A DNA stretch of 64,000 bases from Guptibacillus hwajinpoensis (GCF_001039475.1 NZ_LELK01000001.1:1319606-1383605), one strand, 5' to 3'; positions 9,240-18,893 are shown, numbered from the stretch's first letter. Notes: a model not told the origin generated them from the letters alone. Made by a program: numbers and translations.

Positions 9240-11081
9240 TTAATCTACAATATTTACACCCTTCTGCTCCATCCAATAATTAATTTGAGCAAGATGTGCG
9301 ATTAACTGAGGACCTGCCATCAACTGACCAAACCACGGCACCTTAAAGGCCTTTCCTTCTGAATCAATAATATCCTGAACAACCTGACGATCAATAAGGA
9401 CAAGAAGTGGCGCTTGCTTATTATCAATCGTCTGCTGTAGCCAGCTAGATACAGCCTTCGTGTAGGCTGGATGATAGGTTTTGGGATAAGGACTTTTCTT
9501 ACGATAAAGAACATCATGGGAAAGCGTTCCTGTCATCGCTCTCCTTAGTAAGCCTTTCTCTCTACCATCAAGCATCTTCATATCCCATGGTACATTCCAA
9601 ACGTACTCAATTATCCGATGGTCTGAGAAAGGAACCCTTACTTCAAGACTTGCTCCCATACTCATTCGATCTTTTCGTTCGAGTAACGTTGTCATAAACC
9701 AATTTAGATTCAAATAAAAGAGCGATCTTCTTTTCGCTTCTAACTCACTTTCGCCATCTAGACGAGGCGTTTCGTTAATCGACTCACGATACCGATCTGT
9801 TACGTACTGCTCAAGTTTTAACTTATTTCGAACATCTTCTTTTAACATAGCCTGACGTTCGAGGGTTGAACGCATCCATGGGAACTGTTCTTGATCAAGA
9901 AGTTCCGGTTTATGGAACCAGGGGTAGCCCCCGAATATTTCATCTGCACATTCACCAGAAAGTGCAACAGTTGCATGTTGTTTTATTTGCTTTGAAAACC
10001 ATAGAAGCGAAGAATCTACATCCGCCATTCCAGGAAGATCACGACATTGTATAGCTCCTTTTAAATGGTGAACGAGTTGATCGGTATCAATGACACAGTT
10101 CGTATGATCCGTAGCAAGTTCTGCCGATACTTTTTTGATCCATGGTGCGTCAGCATTTGGCTGGAATTCACTACTTTCAAAGAATTTATCATTATCAACA
10201 TAATCTACTGAAAACGACCGCAGCGTTCCTCTGCCATCATTTGCAAATGCGGTTTGAGCAACAGATGTAATGGCGCTTGAATCAACTCCTCCAGATAAAA
10301 ATGTACAAACAGGAACATCTGCGACGAGCTGCCTCTTAATTGCATCTTTCAAAAGATCTCCAACTGTTTCAACTGTAGTATCTAAATTATCTGTGTGCTC
10401 TTCGCTCTTTACGTTCCAATAACGCCACTTCTTTAAACCATTTCGATCAAATATCATTGCAAAACCCGGGCGTAGTTCTTGAATACCACGGAAAACTCCG
10501 TGACCCGGCGTTCTTGAAGGCCCAAGGCCGAATATTTCTTGTAACCCTTCCCGATCAATTTCAGTTTTCACAGCAGGATGAGCAAGAATAGCTTTCAGCT
10601 CTGAACCAAATTGAACAGAACTGCCACTATTTCGATAGAATAATGGTTTCACTCCTAGTCGATCTCGCGCTAGAAACAACTGATCTCCGTCCCAAATAGC
10701 GAATGCAAAAATACCGTTTAAGTGATCAACACAAGCCTCTCCCCATTCAACATAAGATGTTAAGAGAACTTCTGTATCTGAATGTGATTGAAATGAATAT
10801 CCTTTGCCAAGCAGAACCTTTCTTATATCTTCCGTATTGTACAACTCACCGTTATAGCAAATGGTATAGCTTTTCTCACGATGTTTACGCGTCATTGGTT
10901 GACCACCACCAGCTGGATCGACGACAATTAAACGCGTATGTCCAAACCCACAATGGCCTTGTAACCAGCAGGTAGAAGCATCCGGGCCGCGTTTTGATAA
11001 CGTATTGGCCATCTGTTGAAGAACTTTCTTCTCCCCTGTCAGATCCTGTTTCCAATCAACCCATCCTGTTATGCCACACAA
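9240..11081 (-). CDS. asnO: Asparagine synthase, glutamine-hydrolysing (AsnO-type)
   Basis: This 613-aa cytosolic enzyme makes asparagine from aspartate, glutamine and ATP. It has an N-terminal class II glutaminase domain (about 1-200: LSKRGPDAS, CYNGELYN) and a C-terminal synthetase domain with the PP-loop CTFLSGGVDSSAI and SGECADEIFGGYPW. I set the start at TTG 11081, which is preceded by GGAGGGAG and directly followed by TGT. This places Cys at position 2, the nucleophile exposed after Met removal; the longer frame from 11096 would bury it. B. subtilis AsnO is 614 aa, is sporulation-linked and sits near yisK/yisL, as here. Confidence 0.92.
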   Translation of the reverse strand: MCGITGWVDWKQDLTGEKKVLQQMANTLSKRGPDASTCWLQGHCGFGHTRLIVVDPAGGGQPMTRKHREKSYTICYNGELYNTEDIRKVLLGKGYSFQSHSDTEVLLTSYVEWGEACVDHLNGIFAFAIWDGDQLFLARDRLGVKPLFYRNSGSSVQFGSELKAILAHPAVKTEIDREGLQEIFGLGPSRTPGHGVFRGIQELRPGFAMIFDRNGLKKWRYWNVKSEEHTDNLDTTVETVGDLLKDAIKRQLVADVPVCTFLSGGVDSSAITSVAQTAFANDGRGTLRSFSVDYVDNDKFFESSEFQPNADAPWIKKVSAELATDHTNCVIDTDQLVHHLKGAIQCRDLPGMADVDSSLLWFSKQIKQHATVALSGECADEIFGGYPWFHKPELLDQEQFPWMRSTLERQAMLKEDVRNKLKLEQYVTDRYRESINETPRLDGESELEAKRRSLFYLNLNWFMTTLLERKDRMSMGASLEVRVPFSDHRIIEYVWNVPWDMKMLDGREKGLLRRAMTGTLSHDVLYRKKSPYPKTYHPAYTKAVSSWLQQTIDNKQAPLLVLIDRQVVQDIIDSEGKAFKVPWFGQLMAGPQLIAHLAQINYWMEQKGVNIVD

Positions 11082-11115
11082 AAGCTCTCCCTCCAATCAA
11101 TGCTCTCTGTTCACT

Positions 11116-11142
11116 TTATGCTTCCGCCCACTTTTTGTGCAT
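11116..11142 (-). CDS. Possible 8-residue leader peptide upstream of asnO
   Basis: ATG with the strong ribosome site AGAAGGAGATAAAATA opens an 8-codon frame (MHKKWAEA) ending in TAA, 34 bases before the asnO TTG start. The good ribosome site is the only support. It could be a translated leader or a chance frame in the asnO 5' UTR. Confidence 0.3.
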   Translation of the reverse strand: MHKKWAEA

Positions 11143-11181
11143 TATTTTATCTCCTTCTGTATTCATCCCATTTCTGAACAA

Positions 11182-11213
11182 GAAAAAAGCTCGAAACCCT
11201 TAGTAAGGGTTTC
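11182..11213 (-). terminator. Intrinsic terminator of the monooxygenase-methyltransferase operon
   Basis: On the minus strand GAAACCCTT / AAGGGTTTC with a 3-nt loop is followed by GAGCTTTTTTC, immediately after the methyltransferase stop. Confidence 0.8.
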
Positions 11214-12207
11214 AAGCTTTTTGAAATCGCATGAAATACCATGCTCCTTCTTTCACAACTGGCTTCATTTCCTTTAATTTAAATCCTGTTTCAGAAGCAA
11301 GGTTTACCATCTCAGCACGATTAGGTAACGGAAACAGGTTGTCGTGTGCACTCATGAAACTATTAAATGCCGCTGAAAATGCAATGCCATGCTTCGACTC
11401 ATGTATCGGTGAAATGACGATAAGCTCTCCTTTTTCTCCTGTTACTTCATGGGCTTTTTCGAATAATCCAAAACGGTCTTCAGGTGAAAAGTAGTAGAGC
11501 AGGTTATTCATCATGGCAACATCAAAAGGATCTCCATCCCACTGCCATGTCATCATATCGTCCGGATAGAGCGAAATAGACGATTTTAAAGGAAAGTGAA
11601 TGTTTTCCTCTGCCTCAAGACAAACCGACTTGTTTTTCTCAATTCCAACTAGCTTCATATCTTCAAGTTTTGCTCCAATACGTGAAAGATACCCCGCATA
11701 GCCTGCTCCAAAATCAATAACGGATTTTGCATTCGTTTTCTTAATACACTTATGAATCTTTGGGAAAGCAAACCTTTCAATAAAACTCGACGTTGCAGCA
11801 ACAGTTCCACCGTAATCTTCATCCTGATAAGATGCGTGATCTTCACTATTCAATAAATCTGGATAGGACAGGAGTATGGGAATATGTAACTCCATCATTT
11901 CTTTTAACAGTATACCGACTGACTGATCACTGTTCTTTGAGATGGATTCAACCATATGTTTCTTGGAATGTATTTTGCCATCCTTATCAAGTTTCAAATG
12001 ATTAATGGCAACACCCACGTCTGCCCACCTAGTTAGCAGAAGCTCGTTCATATCTCGTTTATTCGCAACATCGGAGACGGTCGTTCCTTCCTCAAATTCA
12101 TCGAATAAATCATGAACATAACCAACATGTGCATGCCAGGCATATAGAAAAGGTTCATTGCTTTTCATCCATTTCCTTGCACGCCAAATCTTTTTCAGTT
12201 CCTTCAT
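11212..12207 (-). CDS. SAM-dependent methyltransferase with N-terminal winged-helix-like region
   Basis: This 331-aa protein has motif I of class I methyltransferases at SVIDFGAGYAGYLSRIG (about residue 180) and an acidic end of strand 2 at VGIEKN. A typical motif IV follows (PFDVAMMNNLLYYF). The N-terminal 90 residues look like the helical/winged dimerisation domain of small-molecule O-methyltransferases (TVSDVANKRDMNELLLTRWADV). Start ATG 12207 follows GGGAGGAACTAGA; the frame upstream runs into the monooxygenase gene. It lies 16 bp downstream of that gene, so the two probably modify the same aromatic or quinone-like substrate. Substrate unknown. Confidence 0.75.
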   Translation of the reverse strand: MKELKKIWRARKWMKSNEPFLYAWHAHVGYVHDLFDEFEEGTTVSDVANKRDMNELLLTRWADVGVAINHLKLDKDGKIHSKKHMVESISKNSDQSVGILLKEMMELHIPILLSYPDLLNSEDHASYQDEDYGGTVAATSSFIERFAFPKIHKCIKKTNAKSVIDFGAGYAGYLSRIGAKLEDMKLVGIEKNKSVCLEAEENIHFPLKSSISLYPDDMMTWQWDGDPFDVAMMNNLLYYFSPEDRFGLFEKAHEVTGEKGELIVISPIHESKHGIAFSAAFNSFMSAHDNLFPLPNRAEMVNLASETGFKLKEMKPVVKEGAWYFMRFQKA

Positions 12208-12223
12208 TCTAGTTCCTCCCGTC

Positions 12224-13555
12224 TCATTTGCGATACCATGGATAATCATCGTACGTTGAAAACATAATCTTTTCTTTCTTCTTATCAGAAATTTTCACTC
12301 GCCCTGCTTTTACAGGTAGAAGTCCAGCCTGTTTCATTCGATCCACTAGATTGAATTTCCATATGCCTAGTCCAGATGTATTCAGCATTTGTTTATAATG
12401 CAGGCTAAGTGAATGTTCCGTTTGCTTTACTCCTTTTATCCTTAGCTTCTGCCATGCTCGATAAGGAAATGAATATAGTAAGGCAGCCTGATGACTGAGT
12501 CTTGATACATATTCTGCTCTCGGCTTTCTAACTTTTTCGTACCATTCTAACTGTGACCATTCCGTTTGATTCGTCTTGAACATCCAACATAGGAGCTCTC
12601 CTAGTACATCCGAATCCTGGATAGCAAGATTCATACCTTCACCCGCCATAGGATGCACACTATGGGCAGCATCACCGGTTAAAATCATATTGTCTTTCAC
12701 ATAGCTAGATACATTATGCCTTACGGGAATCATCAGCTGGATTTTCTTCCACGTATCAATTTGATGAACATACCCTTCAAGCTCAGGCATTAGTTCGCAA
12801 TACGCTCGATAGAATGACTCCAGTCCTTCTTCACGCATCGTTTTAAACTCGCCAGGTTTAATCAAAAGCACACTCCGAACTTCATTATTTGGAAGCGGGA
12901 ATAAGCCAACAAACTTGTTTTGTGTTGTAATAATTGTAGACTGATTAAGCGAATCTGGTCTTGGAAATGAAACGGTTAAAAAGTGATGGTTATACTTTGT
13001 GTTTTTCATATCTACTTCCATCGCCGTTCTTGTTGGAGATGCTCTTCCTTCTGCACCAATATAGAAAGAAGCATGAATTTTCCGCTCGCCTTCTTTCGTT
13101 TGAATGATGGCTTTTTTATGTTGAGGTTCTTCATCTGTGAACCCCGTAAATTTAGCCGGTTGGATATAATCGACCGATTCATACTTGGAGGCTTCAATGA
13201 ATAAAAGCTCTTTTAACTTTTCATGTGGAATCATAAGAGACGTATTATAAGGCGAATCAATAAGATCATATCTGAATTCGTTTGCACTAAGCTGTGTCAT
13301 CGTTTGGTCAGCTTTCTGATCGTATTCGTAGAATTGAATAGATGGTAAACTAAATCCATTCTCCTTCACTAGCTCTAGCATATTGATTCGATCCAGAATT
13401 TCAAGGCTCTTAGGTTGAAGCAACTCGCCTTTATAGATGAGCCCGCTCTTTTTATCTTTTTCTACTAAGAGCGTCTTAATATTATTCTGCCCTAGCTTAA
13501 CAGCGAGGGTGAGGCCAGAAATGCCCCCACCAATAATCATGACATCGTAATCCAT
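12224..13555 (-). CDS. FAD-dependent monooxygenase (PHBH/UbiH-like)
   Basis: This 443-aa protein has the dinucleotide-binding motif IIGGGISGLTLAVKLG at the N-terminus, followed by LLVEKD. The second FAD motif is MILTGDAAHSVHPMAGEGMN near residue 285, as in aromatic-ring hydroxylases. Ribosome site GAGGTGATGAAAG precedes the ATG. It is the first gene of a two-gene unit with the methyltransferase; this hydroxylase plus methylase order occurs in quinone and phenolic-lipid pathways, but no polyketide synthase or prenyltransferase is present. Substrate unassigned. Confidence 0.8.
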   Translation of the reverse strand: MDYDVMIIGGGISGLTLAVKLGQNNIKTLLVEKDKKSGLIYKGELLQPKSLEILDRINMLELVKENGFSLPSIQFYEYDQKADQTMTQLSANEFRYDLIDSPYNTSLMIPHEKLKELLFIEASKYESVDYIQPAKFTGFTDEEPQHKKAIIQTKEGERKIHASFYIGAEGRASPTRTAMEVDMKNTKYNHHFLTVSFPRPDSLNQSTIITTQNKFVGLFPLPNNEVRSVLLIKPGEFKTMREEGLESFYRAYCELMPELEGYVHQIDTWKKIQLMIPVRHNVSSYVKDNMILTGDAAHSVHPMAGEGMNLAIQDSDVLGELLCWMFKTNQTEWSQLEWYEKVRKPRAEYVSRLSHQAALLYSFPYRAWQKLRIKGVKQTEHSLSLHYKQMLNTSGLGIWKFNLVDRMKQAGLLPVKAGRVKISDKKKEKIMFSTYDDYPWYRK

Positions 13556-13651
13556 CTTTCATCACCTCATTCGATATCTTCCTATTCCCTTCCAATCACC
13601 CCTTAAAACAGAATAAGAAATCTGTGTGTGTTATCGAAGGTATTTAAACAA

Positions 13652-13735
13652 AAACCTTATTGGTAGACACTGTTGCTATAGTGGGTTAATATCCGCTTCA
13701 GGATGCTCCAATCGGCGAAGTGTGGTTTTTTATTT
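13652..13735 (+). repeat. Family A remnant, copy A3
   Basis: It retains the left end (GGTAGACACTGTTGCTATAG), TCAGGATGCTCCAATC and GCGAAGTGTGGTTTT. The GC-rich core is deleted. It abuts a family B copy. The gap 13556-14074 contains only repeats and a terminator. Confidence 0.75.
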
Positions 13736-13840
13736 GGCTATGTTAATCAGTAGTGTTGATTTTTGGCTCATTCGAGTGAAACTGAGGTTTAACTCGAATG
13801 AGCCAAAATCGAGAAATCAACAAAATGAGCTAACATAGCC
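13736..13840. repeat. Family B MITE-like palindrome, copy B2
   Basis: Both ends are intact: GGCTATGTTA at the left and TAACATAGCC at the right. TTTTGGCTCATTCGAGTG pairs with an inverted copy. It is flanked on both sides by family A sequence. Confidence 0.9.
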
Positions 13841-14044
13841 TTTTATTTAATAAGTGTTTCAAAAGCAACACTTCGCTAATTGGAGCGGAAGGATGCTCGA
13901 CTCCTGCGGGACTAGCGGGACAGGTGAGACCCCACAGGAGCGTTAGCGACGAGGAGGCTCACCGCCCGCCCCGCGGAAAGCGAGCATCCTGGAGCGGAAA
14001 TGAAACCCTATACAGTAAAAGCAACAACGTCTACGAAAAGAGCC
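13841..14044 (-). repeat. Family A repeat, copy A4 (reverse orientation)
   Basis: It has a full GC-rich core from GGAGCGGAAGGATGCTCGAC to CGAGCATCCTGGAGCGG and a right end GTCTACGAAAAGAGCC. The left end is lost or replaced where it joins B2. Confidence 0.9.
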
Positions 14045-14049
14045 AAACA

Positions 14050-14078
14050 AAAAGACCAGCCAATAGTGGCTAGTCTAA
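14050..14078 (-). terminator. Intrinsic terminator of the GGDEF-EAL gene
   Basis: The stem AGACTAGCCA / TGGCTGGTCT on the minus strand is followed by TTTTTGTTTG. It overlaps the stop codon region. Confidence 0.8.
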
Positions 14079-16927
14079 GTTGCTAAAGGAAATTGCTTGG
14101 ATAATAGGAGTTTCTCGAAACGGTCTCTATTCAATGGCTTACTGTAGAAAAAACCTTGCGCAAAGTTACAGCCGAAACTTCGAATAATTTCACCCTGTTC
14201 CTTCGTTTCAATTCCTTCTGCTACAATGGATAGATTTAAACCTTCACACATCGTAATAACGGCTTTCACAATCGCTGCATCTGCGTTATTTTCTTGAAGA
14301 TTTCTTATAAACGACTGATCAATTTTCAATATATCCAGCGGAAAGTCTTTCAAATAACTAAGAGAAGAATAACCTGTTCCAAAGTCATCAATTGACACCT
14401 TTATCCCCATGCCTCTAAGCTCATTAAGCATTGTAATACTATAATCTGTATTAACTAGCGTTGTGCTTTCGGTCACTTCAAGGTGAAGGGATTCCGCTGA
14501 CAGACCTGATGTAGTAAGCGCCCGGCGAACTGTTTCTACGAAGTTCGCACTTTGAAACTGTCTTCCAGATACATTTACACTAATTGACAAATCATCATAT
14601 CCTAATTCTTGCCATTTACGTGTTTGAATACATGCTTCATTTAGTACCCATATTCCGATCTCTTCAATTAAGCCTGTCTCCTCAGCAAGAGGTATGAACT
14701 CTGCAGGTGAGACGAGACCGAGCTTCGGATGATTCCACCGAATCAAAGCTTCACACGCATATATTTTCTGTTCGTCTAAGTTTACTTGCGGCTGATAGTA
14801 AAGTGTTAATTCATCTTTCTCGATCGCTCTTCTTAAATAGCTTTCAAGTTCAAGGCGTTCGAAAGCTTTGTCCGTCATTTCATCTGTATAGAATTCAATA
14901 TAGCTCGCACCCTGCTGCTTTGCTCGATCGAGGGCAATATAAGAATTTCTCATTAATGTATCAAGGTCTAAACCATCATGCGGAAATATACTAATGCCAA
15001 TCCCAACAGTCATGAAATACTCCACATTCTGATAAACAATAGGAGCTTTCAATTGATCCATTACTCTCTTTGCAAGCATTAGCGCTTCTTTCTCATCTTT
15101 CAATCCCGGTAACAGAACTGTGAATTCATCTCCGCCAAATCTCGCAAGTACAGCATCATCCTGAATTGCTTCTTTAATTCGATTCGTTACCTGCTTTAAA
15201 ATATGATCACCTTGTTGATGTCCTAAGCTATCATTTATTAGCTTAAACCTGTCTAGATCGATGAACATAACAGCAAGCTTATCATCCGTATTATTGAGAG
15301 ATTCATTCAGCAAGTTTTCAAACAGCAATCGGTTTGGCAGTTCTGTTAACACATCATAATAAGCGAGGTGCGCAATTTTTTCTTCTGCTTGTAGTTGGTT
15401 CATATTGCTTTTGCCAATTCCATAGGCTCCTATTATTTCACCATTCACAATAATCGGGATGTTGGTTATTGTAAATAACACCTTAGCACCTGACTTATCA
15501 ACTAGATGGGCATCATACGTTTGAGCTACGCCTTGAAACGTTTGATAGAACTTGTCCCTTGTCATTTCGGCATCCTCTGAGGCTACGAATTGAAGCGAAT
15601 GCTTACTCATTACCTCTTCAGATGTATAGCCTAATAACGATTTAAGAGCAGGGTTCACGCTTGTGATTTTCCCGTAGTTATCAACAGAATAAACAAGATT
15701 CGGATTCTGCTCGAACAGAGACTTAAAACGCTGCTCAGAGTGCTGTAAGCTTACATTCAACGTTTCTAATTCTTCCGTAGAAGCTTTAATTAAGTGTGAT
15801 AATGCCATTAAACCATCCAAGTCCTTCATCTCCTGATTGTGTAATGGTTGAGGCTGAACCTTCTCCTGTTCAGCATCTGTTTCGCTAAGCATCGCCATAA
15901 TTGTACTGTTGTTTGAATGCTCAAAAGTCGTCCCGTCAGAGAAATATTCTGAAGCTAAGCATACAGATGTAATCGAACTAGATAAATGGCTCGCGTTCAA
16001 ACTCATCCCATTTGAGAAAAGATCCTTAACAGGGACAGACGAGTAAGAGAAGAGACCTTCTAAAGAAAACAAGTCCGCCTGATCATTAATCCGCTTTAAA
16101 AAAGACTGGAACGTAATCGCATCAAAGTATGAAAAGTTTACTAACGTTCCTTTAGGCAGGAAAGAATCAACTTTGACTGATCCATCATGATAAGATTCAA
16201 TAACTGAAAATGGCTTCAATTGACCGTTTATTACTTGAAGCAAAGGAGCATGTGATACATGATTTGGTAGTCTATTCGCAGCTTGTTTACCAAGGTACTT
16301 TTCGAAAAAGGAGTGAGCGATCATCCCCTCGATTTCAAATAAACGCTGACCAAGGGATTTCGTAACCTTGTATGATCGACTAGCAGACTTCCAAAATGTT
16401 TCATAATAAGGAGTAACATCTAACTTCTGGCCGGTGAGATGAACCCCCACGGTGCCATTGGATAAGACTCGACTCCCTGATAGAACGAAGGATTGATCGT
16501 TTCCGTAGGCTTGTCCTCCGATGACAAGTGTAGGAGCTCCCCTTAATAGAGCTTCTTCGTCTATAACGTCAGAATTAAATAGCAAAACGATTCCATCTTT
16601 TTCTGTAATGTGCTTGTTCAAGTCTTTTTCAAAACCATCCATCACAAATGATTCTATTCTGGTATGTTGAAATAGCGTAAAGGAAAGCAAGATTCCTTCT
16701 GTTACACTCGCTTCGTTAAAATAAGCTTCAGCAGCGGTGGAACCAATAACAACAGCTTCAGGAAGTAAATTTTCTAGCTCTATGGCCACCTCTACCGCAT
16801 GGTTCATTTCTCTTGATAATGAAAATAATTGAATGAGTACGGCATTCGCCTGAAACAGTTCCGGATGATTGTTTATACACTCGCTCAACAGACTATCTTG
16901 ATGAATCATAACTGAAAATGTTCTCAA
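14075..16927 (-). CDS. FIST-PAS-GGDEF-EAL cyclic-di-GMP signalling protein
   Basis: This 950-aa protein has a FIST sensor pair at about 1-370 (EAVVIGSTAAEAY; small-ligand sensing) and a PAS domain at about 400-515 (NLVYSVDNYGKITSVNPALK). A diguanylate cyclase domain carries intact RFGGDEF near residue 596, and a phosphodiesterase domain carries CEALIRW near 725, DDFGTGYSSLSYL and IVAEGIET. The RxxD inhibitory site before GGDEF is absent. Both catalytic signatures look complete, so either activity is possible. There are no membrane segments. The start is TTG 16927 behind GAGGTGTATCCAGC. Confidence 0.88.
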   Translation of the reverse strand: MRTFSVMIHQDSLLSECINNHPELFQANAVLIQLFSLSREMNHAVEVAIELENLLPEAVVIGSTAAEAYFNEASVTEGILLSFTLFQHTRIESFVMDGFEKDLNKHITEKDGIVLLFNSDVIDEEALLRGAPTLVIGGQAYGNDQSFVLSGSRVLSNGTVGVHLTGQKLDVTPYYETFWKSASRSYKVTKSLGQRLFEIEGMIAHSFFEKYLGKQAANRLPNHVSHAPLLQVINGQLKPFSVIESYHDGSVKVDSFLPKGTLVNFSYFDAITFQSFLKRINDQADLFSLEGLFSYSSVPVKDLFSNGMSLNASHLSSSITSVCLASEYFSDGTTFEHSNNSTIMAMLSETDAEQEKVQPQPLHNQEMKDLDGLMALSHLIKASTEELETLNVSLQHSEQRFKSLFEQNPNLVYSVDNYGKITSVNPALKSLLGYTSEEVMSKHSLQFVASEDAEMTRDKFYQTFQGVAQTYDAHLVDKSGAKVLFTITNIPIIVNGEIIGAYGIGKSNMNQLQAEEKIAHLAYYDVLTELPNRLLFENLLNESLNNTDDKLAVMFIDLDRFKLINDSLGHQQGDHILKQVTNRIKEAIQDDAVLARFGGDEFTVLLPGLKDEKEALMLAKRVMDQLKAPIVYQNVEYFMTVGIGISIFPHDGLDLDTLMRNSYIALDRAKQQGASYIEFYTDEMTDKAFERLELESYLRRAIEKDELTLYYQPQVNLDEQKIYACEALIRWNHPKLGLVSPAEFIPLAEETGLIEEIGIWVLNEACIQTRKWQELGYDDLSISVNVSGRQFQSANFVETVRRALTTSGLSAESLHLEVTESTTLVNTDYSITMLNELRGMGIKVSIDDFGTGYSSLSYLKDFPLDILKIDQSFIRNLQENNADAAIVKAVITMCEGLNLSIVAEGIETKEQGEIIRSFGCNFAQGFFYSKPLNRDRFEKLLLSKQFPLAT

Positions 16928-17083
16928 GCTGGATACACCTCATTCCTTAATACCTTTAATTCGAAACTTTCTATTATGTCCATAATATCAAAAAGAAGAG
17001 TATAGGAACACAGATATCCCATAAATATGCCATTCTACCCTACTTCTTATATCGGCAGATGTTGTTCCACCTTTTAATACAAA

Positions 17084-17107
17084 AAAACCACCTAAATTAA
17101 GGTGGTT
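17084..17107 (-). terminator. Intrinsic terminator of yisL
   Basis: AAACCACCTTA / TAGGTGGTTT on the minus strand is followed by a T-run. Confidence 0.85.
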
Positions 17108-17114
17108 TCGGGAC

Positions 17115-17465
17115 TTATAACTGATAAAGATGCAGTACGTAATACCCATAAAAAAAGACAAGCATAAAAGCAAATAGAAATTGTAGCCAAAAGGCCCAGA
17201 TTGTTTTCCCTTTAACACCTCTTACGAGAATCATTTCCATTGAGAAAAGTAGCCATAAAGCTACAACCATTTTTACGAGCGACGGACCCCAGAAATGGTA
17301 GCCAAAAACAAGGAACATTCCTGATACAACAGTTAAGATGTATAAGATGCGTAGAATTGTATGTGTAACGTTCTGTGCTTTTCCCTTGCCAGCCCTCATT
17401 AAAAAGTAACTAGTCATAAAAACAATAAGGGTTAATCCCCAGGCTGTATAATGTGCATGAAGCAT
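17115..17465 (-). CDS. yisL: YisL-family (DUF1516) membrane protein
   Basis: This 116-aa protein has four hydrophobic segments (for example GLTLIVFMTSYFLM and FWLQFLFAFMLVFFYGYYVL). It opens with MLHAHYTAWGL, characteristic of the YisL/DUF1516 family of about 118 aa. I start at ATG 17465, preceded by AGAAGGAGAGACTGCAA; the frame extends 19 codons further without another ribosome site. In B. subtilis yisL is next to yisK and near asnO, both of which are in this window. Function unknown. Confidence 0.82.
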   Translation of the reverse strand: MLHAHYTAWGLTLIVFMTSYFLMRAGKGKAQNVTHTILRILYILTVVSGMFLVFGYHFWGPSLVKMVVALWLLFSMEMILVRGVKGKTIWAFWLQFLFAFMLVFFYGYYVLHLYQL

Positions 17466-17639
17466 TTGCAGTCTCTCCTTCTTTCTTATGTATAAACTAT
17501 TGACTATCATATCACGAAACAAGACATTCTACATTTTCAGAATATTTCGTGCCATTTTATCACAAATCATAGGAAGCAAGCGATTTCATTGTTATAATGA
17601 TATCGTGGCATTAACAAAAAGATGGGAGTGACAGGTAAC

Positions 17640-18833
17640 ATGGTACAAACACAGGATATTATTCAGATGACAGAGCAGTATGGTGCACCCAATTATCACC
17701 CACTACCAATCGTAATTGCAGAAGCGGAAGGTGTTTGGGTTAAAGATCCTGAGGGCAATCGCTATATGGATATGCTTAGTGCTTATTCAGCAGTAAATCA
17801 GGGACACAGACATCCGAAGATTATTCAAGCACTTAAAGATCAAGCGGATCGAGTGACATTAACTTCTCGGGCTTTTCATAATGATCAACTTGGCCCTTTC
17901 TATCGTAAAATTTCAGAATTTACAAACAAAGATATGATTCTTCCTATGAACACTGGTGCTGAAGCAGTAGAAACGGCTGTTAAAGCAATGCGTCGCTGGG
18001 CATATGAAGTAAAAGGAGTTCAGAAAGATCAGGCGGAGATTATTGCTTGTGAAGGAAACTTCCACGGTCGTACTATGACTGCCGTCTCTCTCTCCTCTGA
18101 ACAAGAATATCAGCGTGGATTCGGTCCAATGCTTCCTGGTATTAAGCTGATCCCTTATGGGGATATTGATGCTTTGAAAAAAGCGATCACACCAAACACA
18201 GCAGGCTTCTTATTTGAGCCGATTCAAGGTGAAGCTGGAATTAATATTCCACCAGAAGGTTTCCTAAAAGAGGCCTATGATTATTGTAGAGAACAGAAAG
18301 TGCTTTTCGTTGCAGATGAAATTCAAGCTGGGCTTTGCCGATCTGGAAAGCGCTTTGCTTGTGACTGGGACAATGTTGAACCAGATATGTACATTCTTGG
18401 TAAAGCACTTGGAGGTGGAGTGTTCCCAATTTCATGCGTTGCAGCAAATGAAGAAGTTCTCGGTGTATTTACTCCAGGATCGCACGGCTCTACTTTTGGA
18501 GGGAATCCACTAGCATGTGCAGTATCCGTAGCTTCTATTGAAGTTCTTGAAGATGAGAAGCTAGCCGAACGATCTCTTGAACTAGGAAACTACTTCCAGA
18601 ATAAGTTGAAAGAAATCAAAAACCCACTCATTAAAGAAGTTCGCGGTCGCGGCCTTTTCATTGGTGTAGAACTTCATGAAGCAGCAAGACCATACTGTGA
18701 GCAGTTGAAAGAAAAAGGACTTCTTTGTAAAGAAACGCACGAAACAGTTATTAGATTTGCGCCTCCGCTTATTATTAGTGAAGAGGATTTAAACTGGGCG
18801 ATTGAGCAAATCACCGATGTATTATCAGTGTAA
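17640..18833 (+). CDS. rocD: Ornithine aminotransferase
   Basis: This 397-aa PLP enzyme converts ornithine and 2-oxoglutarate to glutamate semialdehyde and glutamate. Class III aminotransferase features are [44 protein letters not shown] with the PLP aspartate, and the Schiff-base Lys in [13 protein letters not shown] near residue 254. It closely resembles B. subtilis RocD (401 aa). I prefer ATG 17640, which has GGGAGTG at a 9-base spacing; ATG 17622 is possible but has a poor ribosome site. It is a single gene, convergent with gabD. Confidence 0.93.
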   Translation: MVQTQDIIQMTEQYGAPNYHPLPIVIAEAEGVWVKDPEGNRYMDMLSAYSAVNQGHRHPKIIQALKDQADRVTLTSRAFHNDQLGPFYRKISEFTNKDMILPMNTGAEAVETAVKAMRRWAYEVKGVQKDQAEIIACEGNFHGRTMTAVSLSSEQEYQRGFGPMLPGIKLIPYGDIDALKKAITPNTAGFLFEPIQGEAGINIPPEGFLKEAYDYCREQKVLFVADEIQAGLCRSGKRFACDWDNVEPDMYILGKALGGGVFPISCVAANEEVLGVFTPGSHGSTFGGNPLACAVSVASIEVLEDEKLAERSLELGNYFQNKLKEIKNPLIKEVRGRGLFIGVELHEAARPYCEQLKEKGLLCKETHETVIRFAPPLIISEEDLNWAIEQITDVLSV

Positions 18834-18849
18834 ACGAAGCTTATAGACA

Positions 18850-18893
18850 TAGAAGAACCTCGCTAGGGTTGCCCCTAGCGAGGTTCTTCTTTA
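18850..18893. terminator. Bidirectional terminator between rocD and gabD
   Basis: A long stem AGAAGAACCTCGCTAGGG / CCCTAGCGAGGTTCTTCT with a short loop lies between the two convergent stop codons. Confidence 0.88.

Noticed and set aside
13626..13838. 70-codon frame across repeats A3 and B2
   Set aside because: Made only of repeat sequence.
16988..17218. 76-codon minus-strand frame below yisL
   Set aside because: Overlaps the yisL 3' end in another frame and crosses its terminator.
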